From positions 1-64,000 of the forward strand of contig NZ_JASCIS010000009.1 in the NCBI RefSeq assembly GCF_029968015.1: DNA of 64,000 bases, given 5' to 3'. This DNA is from Streptomyces luteolus (GTDB lineage: Bacteria > Actinomycetota > Actinomycetes > Streptomycetales > Streptomycetaceae). The notes below the pieces were generated by a model that had not been told where the DNA came from, searched no databases, and worked only from the letters and a program-made list of their open reading frames with translations. The position numbers were made by a program, and so were the translations under genes. Positions 9,603 through 17,778 of the stretch are shown piece after piece. Within the stretch, counting starts at the first letter, position 1. Every line of letters begins with the position of its first letter.

Positions 9603-9897
9603 ACTCCCTTGGGCGCCGCTGGCCGCTGACTCGCTGCTGCCGGTGAACCTGGCCGCTGACACTGCGACTCTCAAGTTCGGCAAACGAAGGCGAACTCAAG
9701 ACGGTCCAGCACACGGTGGCCTTGACATCACCACCGCAAGCCCGTCGAGTCTCTGACCAGGCAGAACAGGAACGAGCGTATGCGCGAACCCGCCACCTGT
9801 CACGATCATGGAATGCGCAGGTCGGCGAGGGGTTGCCGTGACGACAAGCGAGGACGAAAGTGGTAGAGAGAGCCTGATCGTGAGAGTGGAGGACACC

Positions 9898-10053
9898 GTG
9901 GTCCTTCTCGGAATTGTCCTGCTCGTCATCGGATTCCTGGCCGGTATCTCCATTCTGTGGACCATCGGGATCGTCCTGGTCGTCATCGGAGCGATCTTGT
10001 GGATCCTGGGATCCGTCGGCCATGCCGTGGGCGGCCGACGGCACTACTGGTGA
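9898..10053 (+). CDS. DUF6131-type small membrane protein
   Basis: This is a 51-residue protein with two hydrophobic segments (LGIVLLVIGFLAG and IGIVLVVIGAILWILG), ending in GHAVGGRRHYW. That pattern is the DUF6131 family, common in streptomycetes; its function is unknown. I chose GTG at 9898 because GGAGG lies 5 nt upstream and homologues, as I recall them, begin at this point. The frame stays open further upstream, but that part has no domain. Confidence 0.8.
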   Translation: MVLLGIVLLVIGFLAGISILWTIGIVLVVIGAILWILGSVGHAVGGRRHYW

Positions 10054-10250
10054 CGGCACTACTGGTAGGGGCGTAGCGGCGTAGGGGCGCGTACAGCCGC
10101 CGACAGGGCAAGCGTGGTGCACCGCCTGGGCGCATGTCCAGGTCGCCCGAGTCCCCAACTGCCGCTCGTTGAGCGTGGCCCTGGATCGGTGTCGACCTGA
10201 CGTCCCTGCTCTGCCGTTGGTCAGGGGCTGTCAGTTGAGTGGAGGATGCG

Positions 10251-10814
10251 ATGGATGCGATGTGGACAGTCGTCACCATCATCGTGGCTGCCGTGATTGT
10301 CCTGACCCTGGTCATGCTGGCCGTGCGCATCGCAGCCCGGCGCCGTCGCCTGCGCGAGCGTTTCGGACCGGAATACGACCGCACGGTTGAGGAAGAGCAC
10401 GGTCGTCGAGCTGCTGAACGCGACCTGACTGCGAGAGAGCAGCGGCATGAAGGCTTGGAGATCAGGGCGCTGCCCTCAACGGTCCGGGACCGGTACGCGA
10501 GGGACTGGACCAGCGTGCAGGAGCATTTCGTCGACGACCCTGATCGGGCTGTCGGCGAAGCGGACCGGCTCGTGACCACCCTGATGAGCGATCGAGGCTA
10601 TCCGACAGAGGGATACGAACAACAGATGCGAGACCTGTCGGTGGAACACGCTCAAACGCTGGAGCACTACCGCGTCGCCCACGAGATCAATGCGCGAGCC
10701 GGTGGCCGGAGTACCTCGACCGAAGAACTACGGAACGCGATGGTTCACTACCGAGCGTTGTTCGAGGAACTGCTGAAAGACGACAACGACTCGCCGGGTG
10801 GGGAACGCACCTGA
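10251..10814 (+). CDS. Single-TM protein with FVDDP/EADRLV module
   Basis: This is a 187-residue protein. It has one N-terminal membrane segment (about residues 4-26), then a basic stretch and a soluble, charged, mostly helical part. The module FVDDPDRAVGEADRLVTTLM with a later VHYRALFEELL also occurs in the next gene. GGAGG lies 5 nt before the ATG at 10251, which decides the start over one 12 nt upstream. Similar proteins are frequent in streptomycetes but, as far as I know, uncharacterised. The next gene follows after 54 nt and is probably co-transcribed. Confidence 0.8.
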   Translation: MDAMWTVVTIIVAAVIVLTLVMLAVRIAARRRRLRERFGPEYDRTVEEEHGRRAAERDLTAREQRHEGLEIRALPSTVRDRYARDWTSVQEHFVDDPDRAVGEADRLVTTLMSDRGYPTEGYEQQMRDLSVEHAQTLEHYRVAHEINARAGGRSTSTEELRNAMVHYRALFEELLKDDNDSPGGERT

Positions 10815-10868
10815 ATGCAGGGGGGACCGGAGCGGTCACAGCAACCACTTCGTGGAGGTGAAGGGGCC

Positions 10869-11375
10869 ATGCGAGGAGAAGGCGTATTCGGGCGCGACGA
10901 AAGCGCCGCACCCTTCGAAGAGGGGATGTCAACCGAGGACATCGCGCGGTCTGAGACACAGACACCGCAGCAGTCTTCAAATGGAGACGATCTGACGGCA
11001 GTCCCCAACGCCAACAGGACTACGCCGGAGTCCCGAATCACGGACGCGGCGGGAGACGAGCTGGGCACGGAAGAGGGGGGTGACGCGTCGGCGCAGGAGC
11101 CCGGTGACGCGCCCCTTCTCGGGCCGCAGGAGACAGACGCTCTACGTTCCCGGTGGCAGGACATCCAGCAGCGATTCGTTGACGACCCACAAGATTCCGT
11201 TAGCGCGGCAGACACGCTGGTCGCCGAAGTCATGCAGTTGCTTGCCACTACATTCTCCGAGCGCAAACAGGAGCTCGAAGCCCGGTGGCACCGCGGTGAG
11301 GAGGTCGCCACCGAGGACCTGCGCCTGGCCCTGAGGCAGTATCGGTCGTTCTTCGACCGTCTGCTCACCACCTGA
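10869..11375 (+). CDS. Soluble protein sharing the FVDDP module
   Basis: This is a 168-residue protein without a membrane segment. The N-terminal half is acidic and low in complexity. The C-terminal half carries RFVDDPQDSVSAADTLVAEV and LRQYRSFFDRLL, matching the module of the preceding gene. The start at 10869 is preceded by GGAGGTGAAGGGG; an alternative start lies at 10815, immediately after the upstream stop. The paired arrangement suggests an anchored form and a soluble form of the same domain. The function is unknown. Confidence 0.75.
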   Translation: MRGEGVFGRDESAAPFEEGMSTEDIARSETQTPQQSSNGDDLTAVPNANRTTPESRITDAAGDELGTEEGGDASAQEPGDAPLLGPQETDALRSRWQDIQQRFVDDPQDSVSAADTLVAEVMQLLATTFSERKQELEARWHRGEEVATEDLRLALRQYRSFFDRLLTT

Positions 11376-11698
11376 CGAGCCAACTCTGGCAAGGCAAGCG
11401 GGCCACGGACCGGGAAGCCGAGCCGGGCCCGGGTCGCGAACACCGGGCTCGACGGGGATGGCGTCGTCGCCCTGTCACTGAGCACCGTGGACGGCGCCAC
11501 CGCCGGATTCCACTGGCTCAGCCTCTTCTCCTCGACCGACCCGGCATGGCGGACCGGCGACGCCAGGATGCCCACAGCCTCATCGCCCACAACGCCGACC
11601 GACCGGATGAGCCGTCGTGTCGATGGCCTGTTCCCCCTGGCCAAGCTCGGCGCCAGTGACGGCAACCCGGCCGCCGCCCACGACCGGCACATCGAACC
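11376..11698. other. No convincing gene; possible remnants
   Basis: The stretch between the FVDDP gene and the tsaD fragment is open in several frames. A plus-strand frame near 11440-11570 reads like protein (VVALSLSTVDGATAGFHWLS) but has no start, no recognisable family and no clear end. It may be debris from the event that left the tsaD fragment. Confidence 0.45.
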
Positions 11699-11976
11699 TG
11701 TCCGTGACCAGTGACGGGCACGCCTGCTTCGGAGGTGCCGTACCCGAGATCGCCTCGCGCGCCCACCTTCAGGCGTTCACACCGGTCGTACGTCAGGCCT
11801 TGGCCGAGGCCGGACTGCGGCTCGGGCAGGTCGACGCGGTGGCCGTCACGACCGGGCCCGGCCTGTCCGGTGCGCTGCAGGTCGGCCTGTCCGGAGCGAA
11901 GGCCCTCGCCTACGTGGCGGGGGTCCCGTTGTACGGGGTGCGCACCTGGCCGGACACGTCGCGTCGGAACGTGTGA
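11699..11976 (+). pseudogene. tsaD (threonylcarbamoyltransferase) N-terminal fragment
   Basis: The sequence encodes [17 protein letters not shown], then [20 protein letters not shown] and GVPLYGV. These match the N-terminal part of TsaD, the tRNA A37 threonylcarbamoyl transferase, which shows E-I-A-S-R-A-H and GPGL motifs. The match covers only about 80 codons and runs into unrelated sequence ending at 11976. The first residues and the whole C-terminal ATPase half are absent. A working tsaD must lie elsewhere because it is essential. This is a partial copy, probably non-functional. Confidence 0.75.
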
Positions 11977-12071
11977 CGCGGCGGCGCGACGGCGCGAGCC
12001 CGTCGCGGACGGTACGGCCGAACCGCGAGGCCGGATCGTCCCACCGCGGACGGCCCTGGAAGACTGTCGGA

Positions 12072-12851
12072 ATGAGCATGGAGCAGCGCGCGATCCTCGT
12101 CATCGGCATCGGGGCGGGCAACCCCGACCACCTGACCCTCCAGGCCGTGAAGGCGATCCGCCGCGCCGACGTCTTCTTCGTCGTCGGCAAGGGACCGCAC
12201 AAGGCGTCCCTGACGGACCTGCGGCACCAGATGATCGAGGAGCACGCGCAGGGGCCGTACCACGTGGTCGAGGTCGAGGACCCGAGCCGCGACCGGCGCC
12301 CGCTGGACCGCTCCGACTACACGGCGGCCGTCCAGGACTGGCGTGAGCGGCGCGGCGAGATCTTCGAGCGGGCGATGCGCGAGGAGATGACCGCCGGCGA
12401 GACCGGAGCCTTCCTCGTCTGGGGCGACCCGTCCCTGTACGACAGCACGCTCGGCATCCTGGCCGACATCGAGGACCGTGGCGCGCTCTCCGTGACCGTC
12501 GAGGTGATCCCCGGCATCACCAGCGTCGCCTCGCTCACCGCCCGGCACCGCATCCCGCTCAACCAGGTGGGCAGGCCGGTGCACATCACCCCGGCCCGCC
12601 GCCTCGCGGACGTCGGCCAGAACGACGACGGCGACATCGTCGTCATGCTCGACGCACATGAGTCGTTCACGCAGGTCGAGGGCGACGACGTCTGGATCTA
12701 CTGGGGCGCCTACCTCGGCACTCCGGACGAACTCCTGGTCGCGGGTCCGCTGGGTGAAGTCGCCGACCGCATCCGGGAGTTGCGCACCGAGGCGCGGGCC
12801 CGGCACGGCTGGATCATGGACACGTATCTGCTGCGCAACGTGGAGTCCTGA
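12072..12851 (+). CDS. cobF: Precorrin-6A synthase (deacetylating)
   Basis: This is a 259-residue SAM-dependent methylase of cobalamin biosynthesis. CobF methylates C1 of precorrin-5 and releases the acetyl group. The opening ILVIGIGAGNPDHLTLQAV, the middle FLVWGDPSLYDSTL and IPGITSV are hallmark motifs of the tetrapyrrole methylase family and fit CobF. The start at 12072 follows a weak GGAAG; another ATG lies 6 nt later. No other cob genes are nearby, so it stands alone. Hairpins after the stop suggest a monocistronic unit. Confidence 0.9.
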   Translation: MSMEQRAILVIGIGAGNPDHLTLQAVKAIRRADVFFVVGKGPHKASLTDLRHQMIEEHAQGPYHVVEVEDPSRDRRPLDRSDYTAAVQDWRERRGEIFERAMREEMTAGETGAFLVWGDPSLYDSTLGILADIEDRGALSVTVEVIPGITSVASLTARHRIPLNQVGRPVHITPARRLADVGQNDDGDIVVMLDAHESFTQVEGDDVWIYWGAYLGTPDELLVAGPLGEVADRIRELRTEARARHGWIMDTYLLRNVES

Positions 12852-12855
12852 GCGA

Positions 12856-12873
12856 ACCGGGGCACGCCCCGGT
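12856..12873. terminator. Hairpin after cobF
   Basis: An 8-bp stem (12856-12863 with 12866-12873) begins 5 nt past the cobF stop. A second stem of 10 bp lies at 12898-12907 with 12919-12928. Either or both could end cobF transcription. Confidence 0.65.
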
Positions 12874-12969
12874 GGTTCCACCACCGCTGACCGCGAAGGC
12901 CGACGCCACCTGTGACGCGGCGTCGGCCCGTTGGGGCTCTGATTGGCCTGATCGGCCGGTGAGTCCGGA

Positions 12970-13012
12970 CTGGCCCCGCCCTGCCGTAAGCGGCGGGCGG
13001 AACCGGGGCCAG
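12970..13012. terminator. Hairpin for the oxidoreductase operon
   Basis: A 9-bp stem (12970-12978 with 13004-13012) encloses a further G+C-rich inner stem. It lies 23 nt past the stop of the minus-strand oxidoreductase and probably ends the sugar-uptake operon. Confidence 0.6.
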
Positions 13013-13034
13013 GAGCCGGACTCGTCGGACAGCT

Positions 13035-14270
13035 TCAGTGCGCTTGCTGACCCGCGGCGGGCGTCTCCGGTACTCCTGGTGCGTCCCCGAAGTCCGGGAT
13101 GCGGAGGCGTTCGCCGTCGCGCAGCGCGGACTGGTGGGCGACGATGCCGGGGAGGGTGTAGCGGGCGGCCGCCCAGGCGTTGACGGAGGGCTGGGTGCCG
13201 GTGGCGACGGCGGTCACGAAGTCGTCGACGAGGAAGTGGTGGCTGCCTTCGTGCCCGTTGGGCAGGTGGTCGAACTCGCGCGGGAGCCGTGCCCGGTCGT
13301 GCACGGGGGCCGAGCCGGAGGTGAACGCGTCGCGCAGAGCGGGGGCGATGTGTGCGAGGGACGGGTCGTCCGGGGCCAACGTCGGCTTGGGCTGCAGGAG
13401 TTCGCTGATGTCCTCGACGCCCTTGCGGTCCTGCCACAGGCTGACGGTGGCGAGCTGCTCCATGCTGCCGTCCGTGCCGAAGAACCGGAAACGTGACTCC
13501 CGGATGTGGCAGGGGTAGCCGACCCGTCGGAACTCGTTCGTACGGAACGAGCCGCCGCCCGCGACCTCGAAGAGCGCCGTCGCATTGGACAGGTCGTTGT
13601 CGAACTGGCTGATCTCCTTGTCGAAGACGCCGTCGCCGCGGTCGTCGCGCACCCCCACCGCGGACACGCTCGTCGCATACGTCTGCCACGCCCCGAGCAC
13701 GCCGCCGACCGAGTGCGTCGGATAGAGCAGCGGCGGATAGCTGGCGGTGGCCTTCCAGTTGGCGCCGCCGCTGTACTGGTACGCCTCGTAGAAGCCGAGG
13801 TCCATGTCGTGGACGTAGTCGCCCTCGGCGTGGAAGAGCCGGCCGAACGCGCCCTTCGCGATCTGGTTGCGGGCGTGCACGGTCGCCGGGTTGTACTGGC
13901 TGGTCTCGCCCATCATGTACGTCAGGCCGGTCTCCCGTACGGCCTCGATGATCGCGGCGATCTCCTCCTCGGTGATCGCCATGGGCACCGCCGAGTACAC
14001 GTGCCTGCCCGCGCGCAGTGCCTGCACGACCAGCGGCCCGTGCGTCCAGCGCTGCGTGAAGATCGCCACCGCGTCCACGTCCGGCGAGCGCAGCATCGTC
14101 TCGTACGAGTCGAAGGCGCCGCTCAACTGCTCGGCGGCGACGAGCTGTTGGGCCCGGTCGGCGATGAGATCGGTGACGTACACGTCGCCGACGCCCGGGT
14201 GCGCGCGGAAGAGTTTGGCGAACTGGCCGGAGAACTGTCCGGCGCCGACGATGCCGAGCGAAAAGGTCAT
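13035..14270 (-). CDS. Gfo/Idh/MocA family oxidoreductase
   Basis: This 411-residue NAD(P)-dependent sugar or inositol dehydrogenase-like enzyme is predicted to be cytoplasmic. The Rossmann nucleotide-binding motif GIVGAGQFSGQFAKLF is at the N-terminus. The family's conserved proline-containing stretch appears as HVYSAVPMAI near residue 90; the usual EKP lysine is replaced (AVP), which is unusual. A GAAGGAAG sequence precedes the ATG. It is the last gene of a minus-strand operon with a binding protein and two permeases, so it probably acts on the imported sugar. The missing lysine could mean a changed reaction. Confidence 0.87.
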   Translation of the reverse strand: MTFSLGIVGAGQFSGQFAKLFRAHPGVGDVYVTDLIADRAQQLVAAEQLSGAFDSYETMLRSPDVDAVAIFTQRWTHGPLVVQALRAGRHVYSAVPMAITEEEIAAIIEAVRETGLTYMMGETSQYNPATVHARNQIAKGAFGRLFHAEGDYVHDMDLGFYEAYQYSGGANWKATASYPPLLYPTHSVGGVLGAWQTYATSVSAVGVRDDRGDGVFDKEISQFDNDLSNATALFEVAGGGSFRTNEFRRVGYPCHIRESRFRFFGTDGSMEQLATVSLWQDRKGVEDISELLQPKPTLAPDDPSLAHIAPALRDAFTSGSAPVHDRARLPREFDHLPNGHEGSHHFLVDDFVTAVATGTQPSVNAWAAARYTLPGIVAHQSALRDGERLRIPDFGDAPGVPETPAAGQQAH

Positions 14271-14310
14271 CGGGACTTCCTTCGTCTGTGAGGGTCTGGC
14301 AGGTCACTGC

Positions 14311-15654
14311 TCACTGCGAGAGCAGCAGGTTGATCTGGTCATTGGTGCGGTCGAGGGTGTCGACGGGCGCGTCGTTGGCGTAGATGTCCTGCATGGCGGG
14401 GCGCATCAGGCCGTGGACGTCGGCGCCGAAGTCGGTGATGGGGAAGGGGAACGTGGCTTTCTCGGCGACGGGTTCGGTGAAGGCGTCGACGTCGATGCCG
14501 TCCTCGGCGTACGCCCTGACCGCCGTGTCCGTGCCGTCCTTGGTGGCGGGGAACACGACGCCGCTGCGGCCCACGGTGCGCTGGCAGTCGGCCGAGGCGA
14601 GGTGGGCGACCCACTTCGCGGCGCCCTCTTTGTTGCGGGCGTTTCTGGTGATGGAGTCGGCGAGGCCGTTCATCATGGTGGCGCGCTTGCCGGTGGGGCC
14701 GACGGGCGTACGGGCAGTGGCGGCGTCGACGCCCTTGAAGCCGTAGTACGTCTGGATCATCCAGGAGCCGTGGAGCGCGGTCGCCGCCGTGCCCGAGCCG
14801 AACTGCACCTCGGGTCCGTTGGTCTCGGAGAAGTCCTTCTGGGGCGGCAGGTAGCCCTTCTTCGCCAGGCCGAAGTACCAGTCGATGGTCTCCTTGAAGC
14901 GGGGGTCGTCGTAGTTGTAGCGGGTGCCCCAGGTCTTCTTGTCGGTGTAGTGCCAGCCCGTGGAGGCGGCGAACGAGCTCCAGTGGGTCTGGCCGTCACT
15001 GTCCCCCGCGTCGTTGGTGGCCAGGCCGTAGACCTTCACGCGACGCGGGTCGAAGCCCTTCTCGTCGCCGCGCCGGCCGTTCTCGTCGACGGTGAGGCGG
15101 GCGATGGCCTTCTCGAAGGTGCCGCCGTCCTCCGGGTTCCACGTGAGGTTGTTCAGCTCTTCGGGGCTCAGGCCGGCCTCGCGGGCCATCTCCTTGTTGT
15201 AGAAGAGGGCGACGGTGTCCCAGTCCTTGGGCGCGCCGTAGCGGTGTCCGTCCTGGCCGGTCCAGGCGGAGGCGAGGCCGGGCTGGTAGTCGGAGTCCTC
15301 GATCTTGTTCGTGTACGGCAACTCGTCCAGCGGGGCCAGCACCTTGAGGTCCGCGAACTGGGCGAACTTCGAGATGTGGTCGGTGAACACATCGGGCTGC
15401 GTGCCGGCGATGAAGCTCGCGGTGAGCTTCGTCCAGTAGTCGTTCCACCCCATCTGGGTGATCCGGACGTCAAGGCCGGGGTTCCGCTTCTCGAAGTCCT
15501 GCGCGCAGGTCTCGTACGCGGGGAGTTGGTTGGCGTCCCACAGCCAGTACGTGACGGTGCGCGAGGCGGAACGGGTGGCGTCACCGGAGGCACAGCCGGA
15601 GACGATGGCGAGGGCCAGGGCCCCGGTGAGCGCGGTGACGGCTCGCGAACGCAT
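14311..15654 (-). CDS. Sugar ABC transporter substrate-binding lipoprotein
   Basis: This is a 447-residue family-1 solute-binding protein. The signal peptide ends in a VSGC lipobox, so C21 would be lipidated and the protein tethered outside the membrane. The mature part has typical features (TYWLWDANQLPAYE, FEKRNPGLDVRITQMGWNDY, GTQPDVFTDH). AGGAGG lies close to the ATG at 15654. It follows the two permease genes and precedes the oxidoreductase. No ATPase gene is present, so a shared ATPase such as MsiK would energise uptake. Confidence 0.93.
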   Translation of the reverse strand: MRSRAVTALTGALALAIVSGCASGDATRSASRTVTYWLWDANQLPAYETCAQDFEKRNPGLDVRITQMGWNDYWTKLTASFIAGTQPDVFTDHISKFAQFADLKVLAPLDELPYTNKIEDSDYQPGLASAWTGQDGHRYGAPKDWDTVALFYNKEMAREAGLSPEELNNLTWNPEDGGTFEKAIARLTVDENGRRGDEKGFDPRRVKVYGLATNDAGDSDGQTHWSSFAASTGWHYTDKKTWGTRYNYDDPRFKETIDWYFGLAKKGYLPPQKDFSETNGPEVQFGSGTAATALHGSWMIQTYYGFKGVDAATARTPVGPTGKRATMMNGLADSITRNARNKEGAAKWVAHLASADCQRTVGRSGVVFPATKDGTDTAVRAYAEDGIDVDAFTEPVAEKATFPFPITDFGADVHGLMRPAMQDIYANDAPVDTLDRTNDQINLLLSQ

Positions 15655-15665
15655 CTGCGGTCCTC

Positions 15666-16604
15666 CTACTTGATGCCGGTGAAGCCGATGGAGTTGACGA
15701 TGCGTCGCGCGAAAGCGCCGAAGAGCAGCAGCATCGGCAGCGCGGCCACGAGCGTCGCCGCCATCAGGCCCGACCAGTCGGTGCCGGCCTGCGGGGTCTG
15801 CGAGCGGAACACGCTGAGCGCGACGGTGAGGACGCGTGAGCTGTCGCTTGACGACACCATCAGCGGCCAGAAGTAGTCGTTCCAGGCCGTGATGTACGTC
15901 AGAACGGCCAGCGTGGTCACGGGAGTCGACGCCATGGGCAGCAGCACGCGGAAGAAGATCCGCACCTTGCCGGCGCCGTCGAGGAGCGCGGCCTCCTCCA
16001 CCTCGCGCGGGACGTTCCGGAAGAACTGCCGCAGGAAGAACACGGCGAACGGCGTCATGAACAGGGTGGGCAGGGCGATGCCCCACAGGGAGTCGATCAG
16101 GCCCAGCTCCTTCACCAGGACGAAGTTCGGCAGCAGGGTGAAGATCGCCGGCACCATGAGCCCGGCGAGGAACAGCCCGAACACCCGGTCGCGGCCGGGC
16201 CAGCGCAACCGGGCGAAGGCGTACGCGGCCATCGCCGAGAACAGCAGCTGGCAGACCGTGATCAGCGTGGAGACGAACACCGAGTTCAGCAGGTAGCGCC
16301 AGAAGTCGATGGAGGACCCCGAACCGCCTTGCGCGAGCGCCTCCTTGGTGGATTGCAGGCCGAAGACACGGGCGAAGCCGCCTGTGGTGACATCGGTGGG
16401 CAGGGGAGCCGAGGGGTTCGCGGTGAGGGCGGCGTTCGAGGACAGGGCGGTGCGCAGGATCCAGTAGAACGGCAGCAGAGTGATGACGACGATCGCGATC
16501 ATCACGGCCCAGGCCAGGACACGTCCGGGCGAGGGCAGACGCCGGGCGCGGGGGCGAGGTGGCGCGGCGGTGGTCGCGGTGCTCGTGGTGGTCACGGTGG
16601 CCAT
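15666..16604 (-). CDS. Sugar ABC transporter permease (MalG-type)
   Basis: This is a 312-residue inner-membrane subunit with about six membrane helices. The EAA-loop is EEAALLDGAGKVRIFFRVLL, which contacts the ATPase. A Thr/Ala/Pro-rich cytoplasmic N-terminus of about 28 residues precedes the first helix. It sits between the MalF-type permease and the binding protein, with gaps of only 11-21 nt, so the genes form one operon. Confidence 0.93.
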   Translation of the reverse strand: MATVTTTSTATTAAPPRPRARRLPSPGRVLAWAVMIAIVVITLLPFYWILRTALSSNAALTANPSAPLPTDVTTGGFARVFGLQSTKEALAQGGSGSSIDFWRYLLNSVFVSTLITVCQLLFSAMAAYAFARLRWPGRDRVFGLFLAGLMVPAIFTLLPNFVLVKELGLIDSLWGIALPTLFMTPFAVFFLRQFFRNVPREVEEAALLDGAGKVRIFFRVLLPMASTPVTTLAVLTYITAWNDYFWPLMVSSSDSSRVLTVALSVFRSQTPQAGTDWSGLMAATLVAALPMLLLFGAFARRIVNSIGFTGIK

Positions 16605-16625
16605 GGCGGTCTCCTTTCCGTGGCG

Positions 16626-17573
16626 TCAGCCGAGGTCGGTGTGGCCGGCGCGGGTCATCCGGTACTGGATGACGGTGATCACGCTGAGGACGGCCAGGAG
16701 CGCGACGGACATCGCTGAGGCGTAGCCGAACTGGAAGCGGCCGAAGGCGGAGTTGTAGATGTAGAGCTGCAGGACGTTGGTGGCGTTCGCGGGTCCGCCG
16801 AGGGTGGTCACGGCGACGGTGTCGAAGACCTGGAACGACCCGATGACCGTCATGATCAGTACGACGGCCAGGACCGGTCGCAGCAACGGCAGCGTGACCC
16901 GCCAGAACATCCGCCACTCGCTCGCGCCGTCCACCTTCGCCGCCTCGTAGACGTCGCCTGGTATGGCCTGGAGGCCCGCGAACAGCAGCAGCGCCGTGTA
17001 CCCCACATGCCGCCAGACGTTGATGAGCGCGATGGTGGGGATCGCCCAGGCCTCGTCGGTCAGGAACGGGATGTGCTCGAAGCCGAAGGCGCCGATGATC
17101 TGGTTGCCGATGCCGAGCTGCGTGTCGAGCATCCACAGCCAGACGATGCCGGCGACGACGTTCGACACGAGATACGGAGCGAGCACCACCGACCGCAGCA
17201 GCGCCGAACGCGTCAGGCGTTGCATGAGCACCGCGACGGCGAGCGCGGCCATCGTCTGCACCCCTATGTTGATGACCACGTACTCGACGGTGACCGCCAA
17301 CGACTCCCAGAAGACCGGGTCGTTGACCATCCGCACGTAGTTGTCGAGCCCGGCCCACCGCGGCGGCGTCAGCAGGTTGAACTGCGTGAAGCTCAGATAG
17401 ATGCCGCGCAACGTCGGCCACAGGAGGAAGACGAGGAAGCCGAGCAGGGCAGGTGCGATGAAGACCGCGGCCAGGGCGCCGTCGCCGCGGTGCCGAGTGA
17501 TGCGGCGCAGGGGACGGGTGACGGCTGACTTGGCTGTGCTCAGGGGCGGGCTGGCTGTTGAGGTGACGGTCAT
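16626..17573 (-). CDS. Sugar ABC transporter permease (MalF-type)
   Basis: This is a 315-residue membrane subunit, the first gene of the sugar-uptake operon. It has about six helices and the EAA-loop EAAKVDGASEWRMFWRVTLP. I chose ATG at 17573, preceded by GAGGGAG; an in-frame start 22 codons upstream lies in the operator region. Two inverted repeats lie between this gene and the divergent ROK regulator, suggesting sugar-dependent repression. Confidence 0.92.
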   Translation of the reverse strand: MTVTSTASPPLSTAKSAVTRPLRRITRHRGDGALAAVFIAPALLGFLVFLLWPTLRGIYLSFTQFNLLTPPRWAGLDNYVRMVNDPVFWESLAVTVEYVVINIGVQTMAALAVAVLMQRLTRSALLRSVVLAPYLVSNVVAGIVWLWMLDTQLGIGNQIIGAFGFEHIPFLTDEAWAIPTIALINVWRHVGYTALLLFAGLQAIPGDVYEAAKVDGASEWRMFWRVTLPLLRPVLAVVLIMTVIGSFQVFDTVAVTTLGGPANATNVLQLYIYNSAFGRFQFGYASAMSVALLAVLSVITVIQYRMTRAGHTDLG

Positions 17574-17607
17574 GCGCGGCTCCCTCGTCGGCGACTCGGC
17601 TCGCCAT

Positions 17608-17628
17608 ATACTTTCGACGCGGAAGTAT
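17608..17628. promoter_or_regulatory. Candidate ROK operator 1
   Basis: The inverted repeat ATACTTTC-N5-GGAAGTAT is perfect except for one position. It lies 35 nt upstream of the MalF-type permease start. The core TTTCG-N3-CGGAA is shared with a second site at 17704. ROK repressors of actinobacterial sugar operons commonly bind such sites. Confidence 0.65.
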
Positions 17629-17703
17629 TGCGGCGTCAATAGGCTTGCAATGACCGATCTCGGCGCGGGAGTCGCGGGGTTCCGCTCTACCGTCCCCGCC
17701 TAT

Positions 17704-17724
17704 ATACTTCCGTCACGGAATGAA
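17704..17724. promoter_or_regulatory. Candidate ROK operator 2
   Basis: The left half ATACTTCC and the core TTCCG-N3-CGGAA match operator 1; the right outer part is degenerate. It lies 55 nt before the ROK regulator start and would allow autoregulation. The spacing to site 1 is 96 bp. Confidence 0.6.
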
Positions 17725-17778
17725 TAAAGATGGGCTGACGCAGATCCGTCGGTGATGGTCATTCGCGAGGAGGTCGAG

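Noticed and set aside
9603..9897. Possible insertion-sequence remnant before the DUF6131 gene
   Set aside because: Some stretches read like protein on the minus strand, but no transposase motif or inverted ends could be identified.
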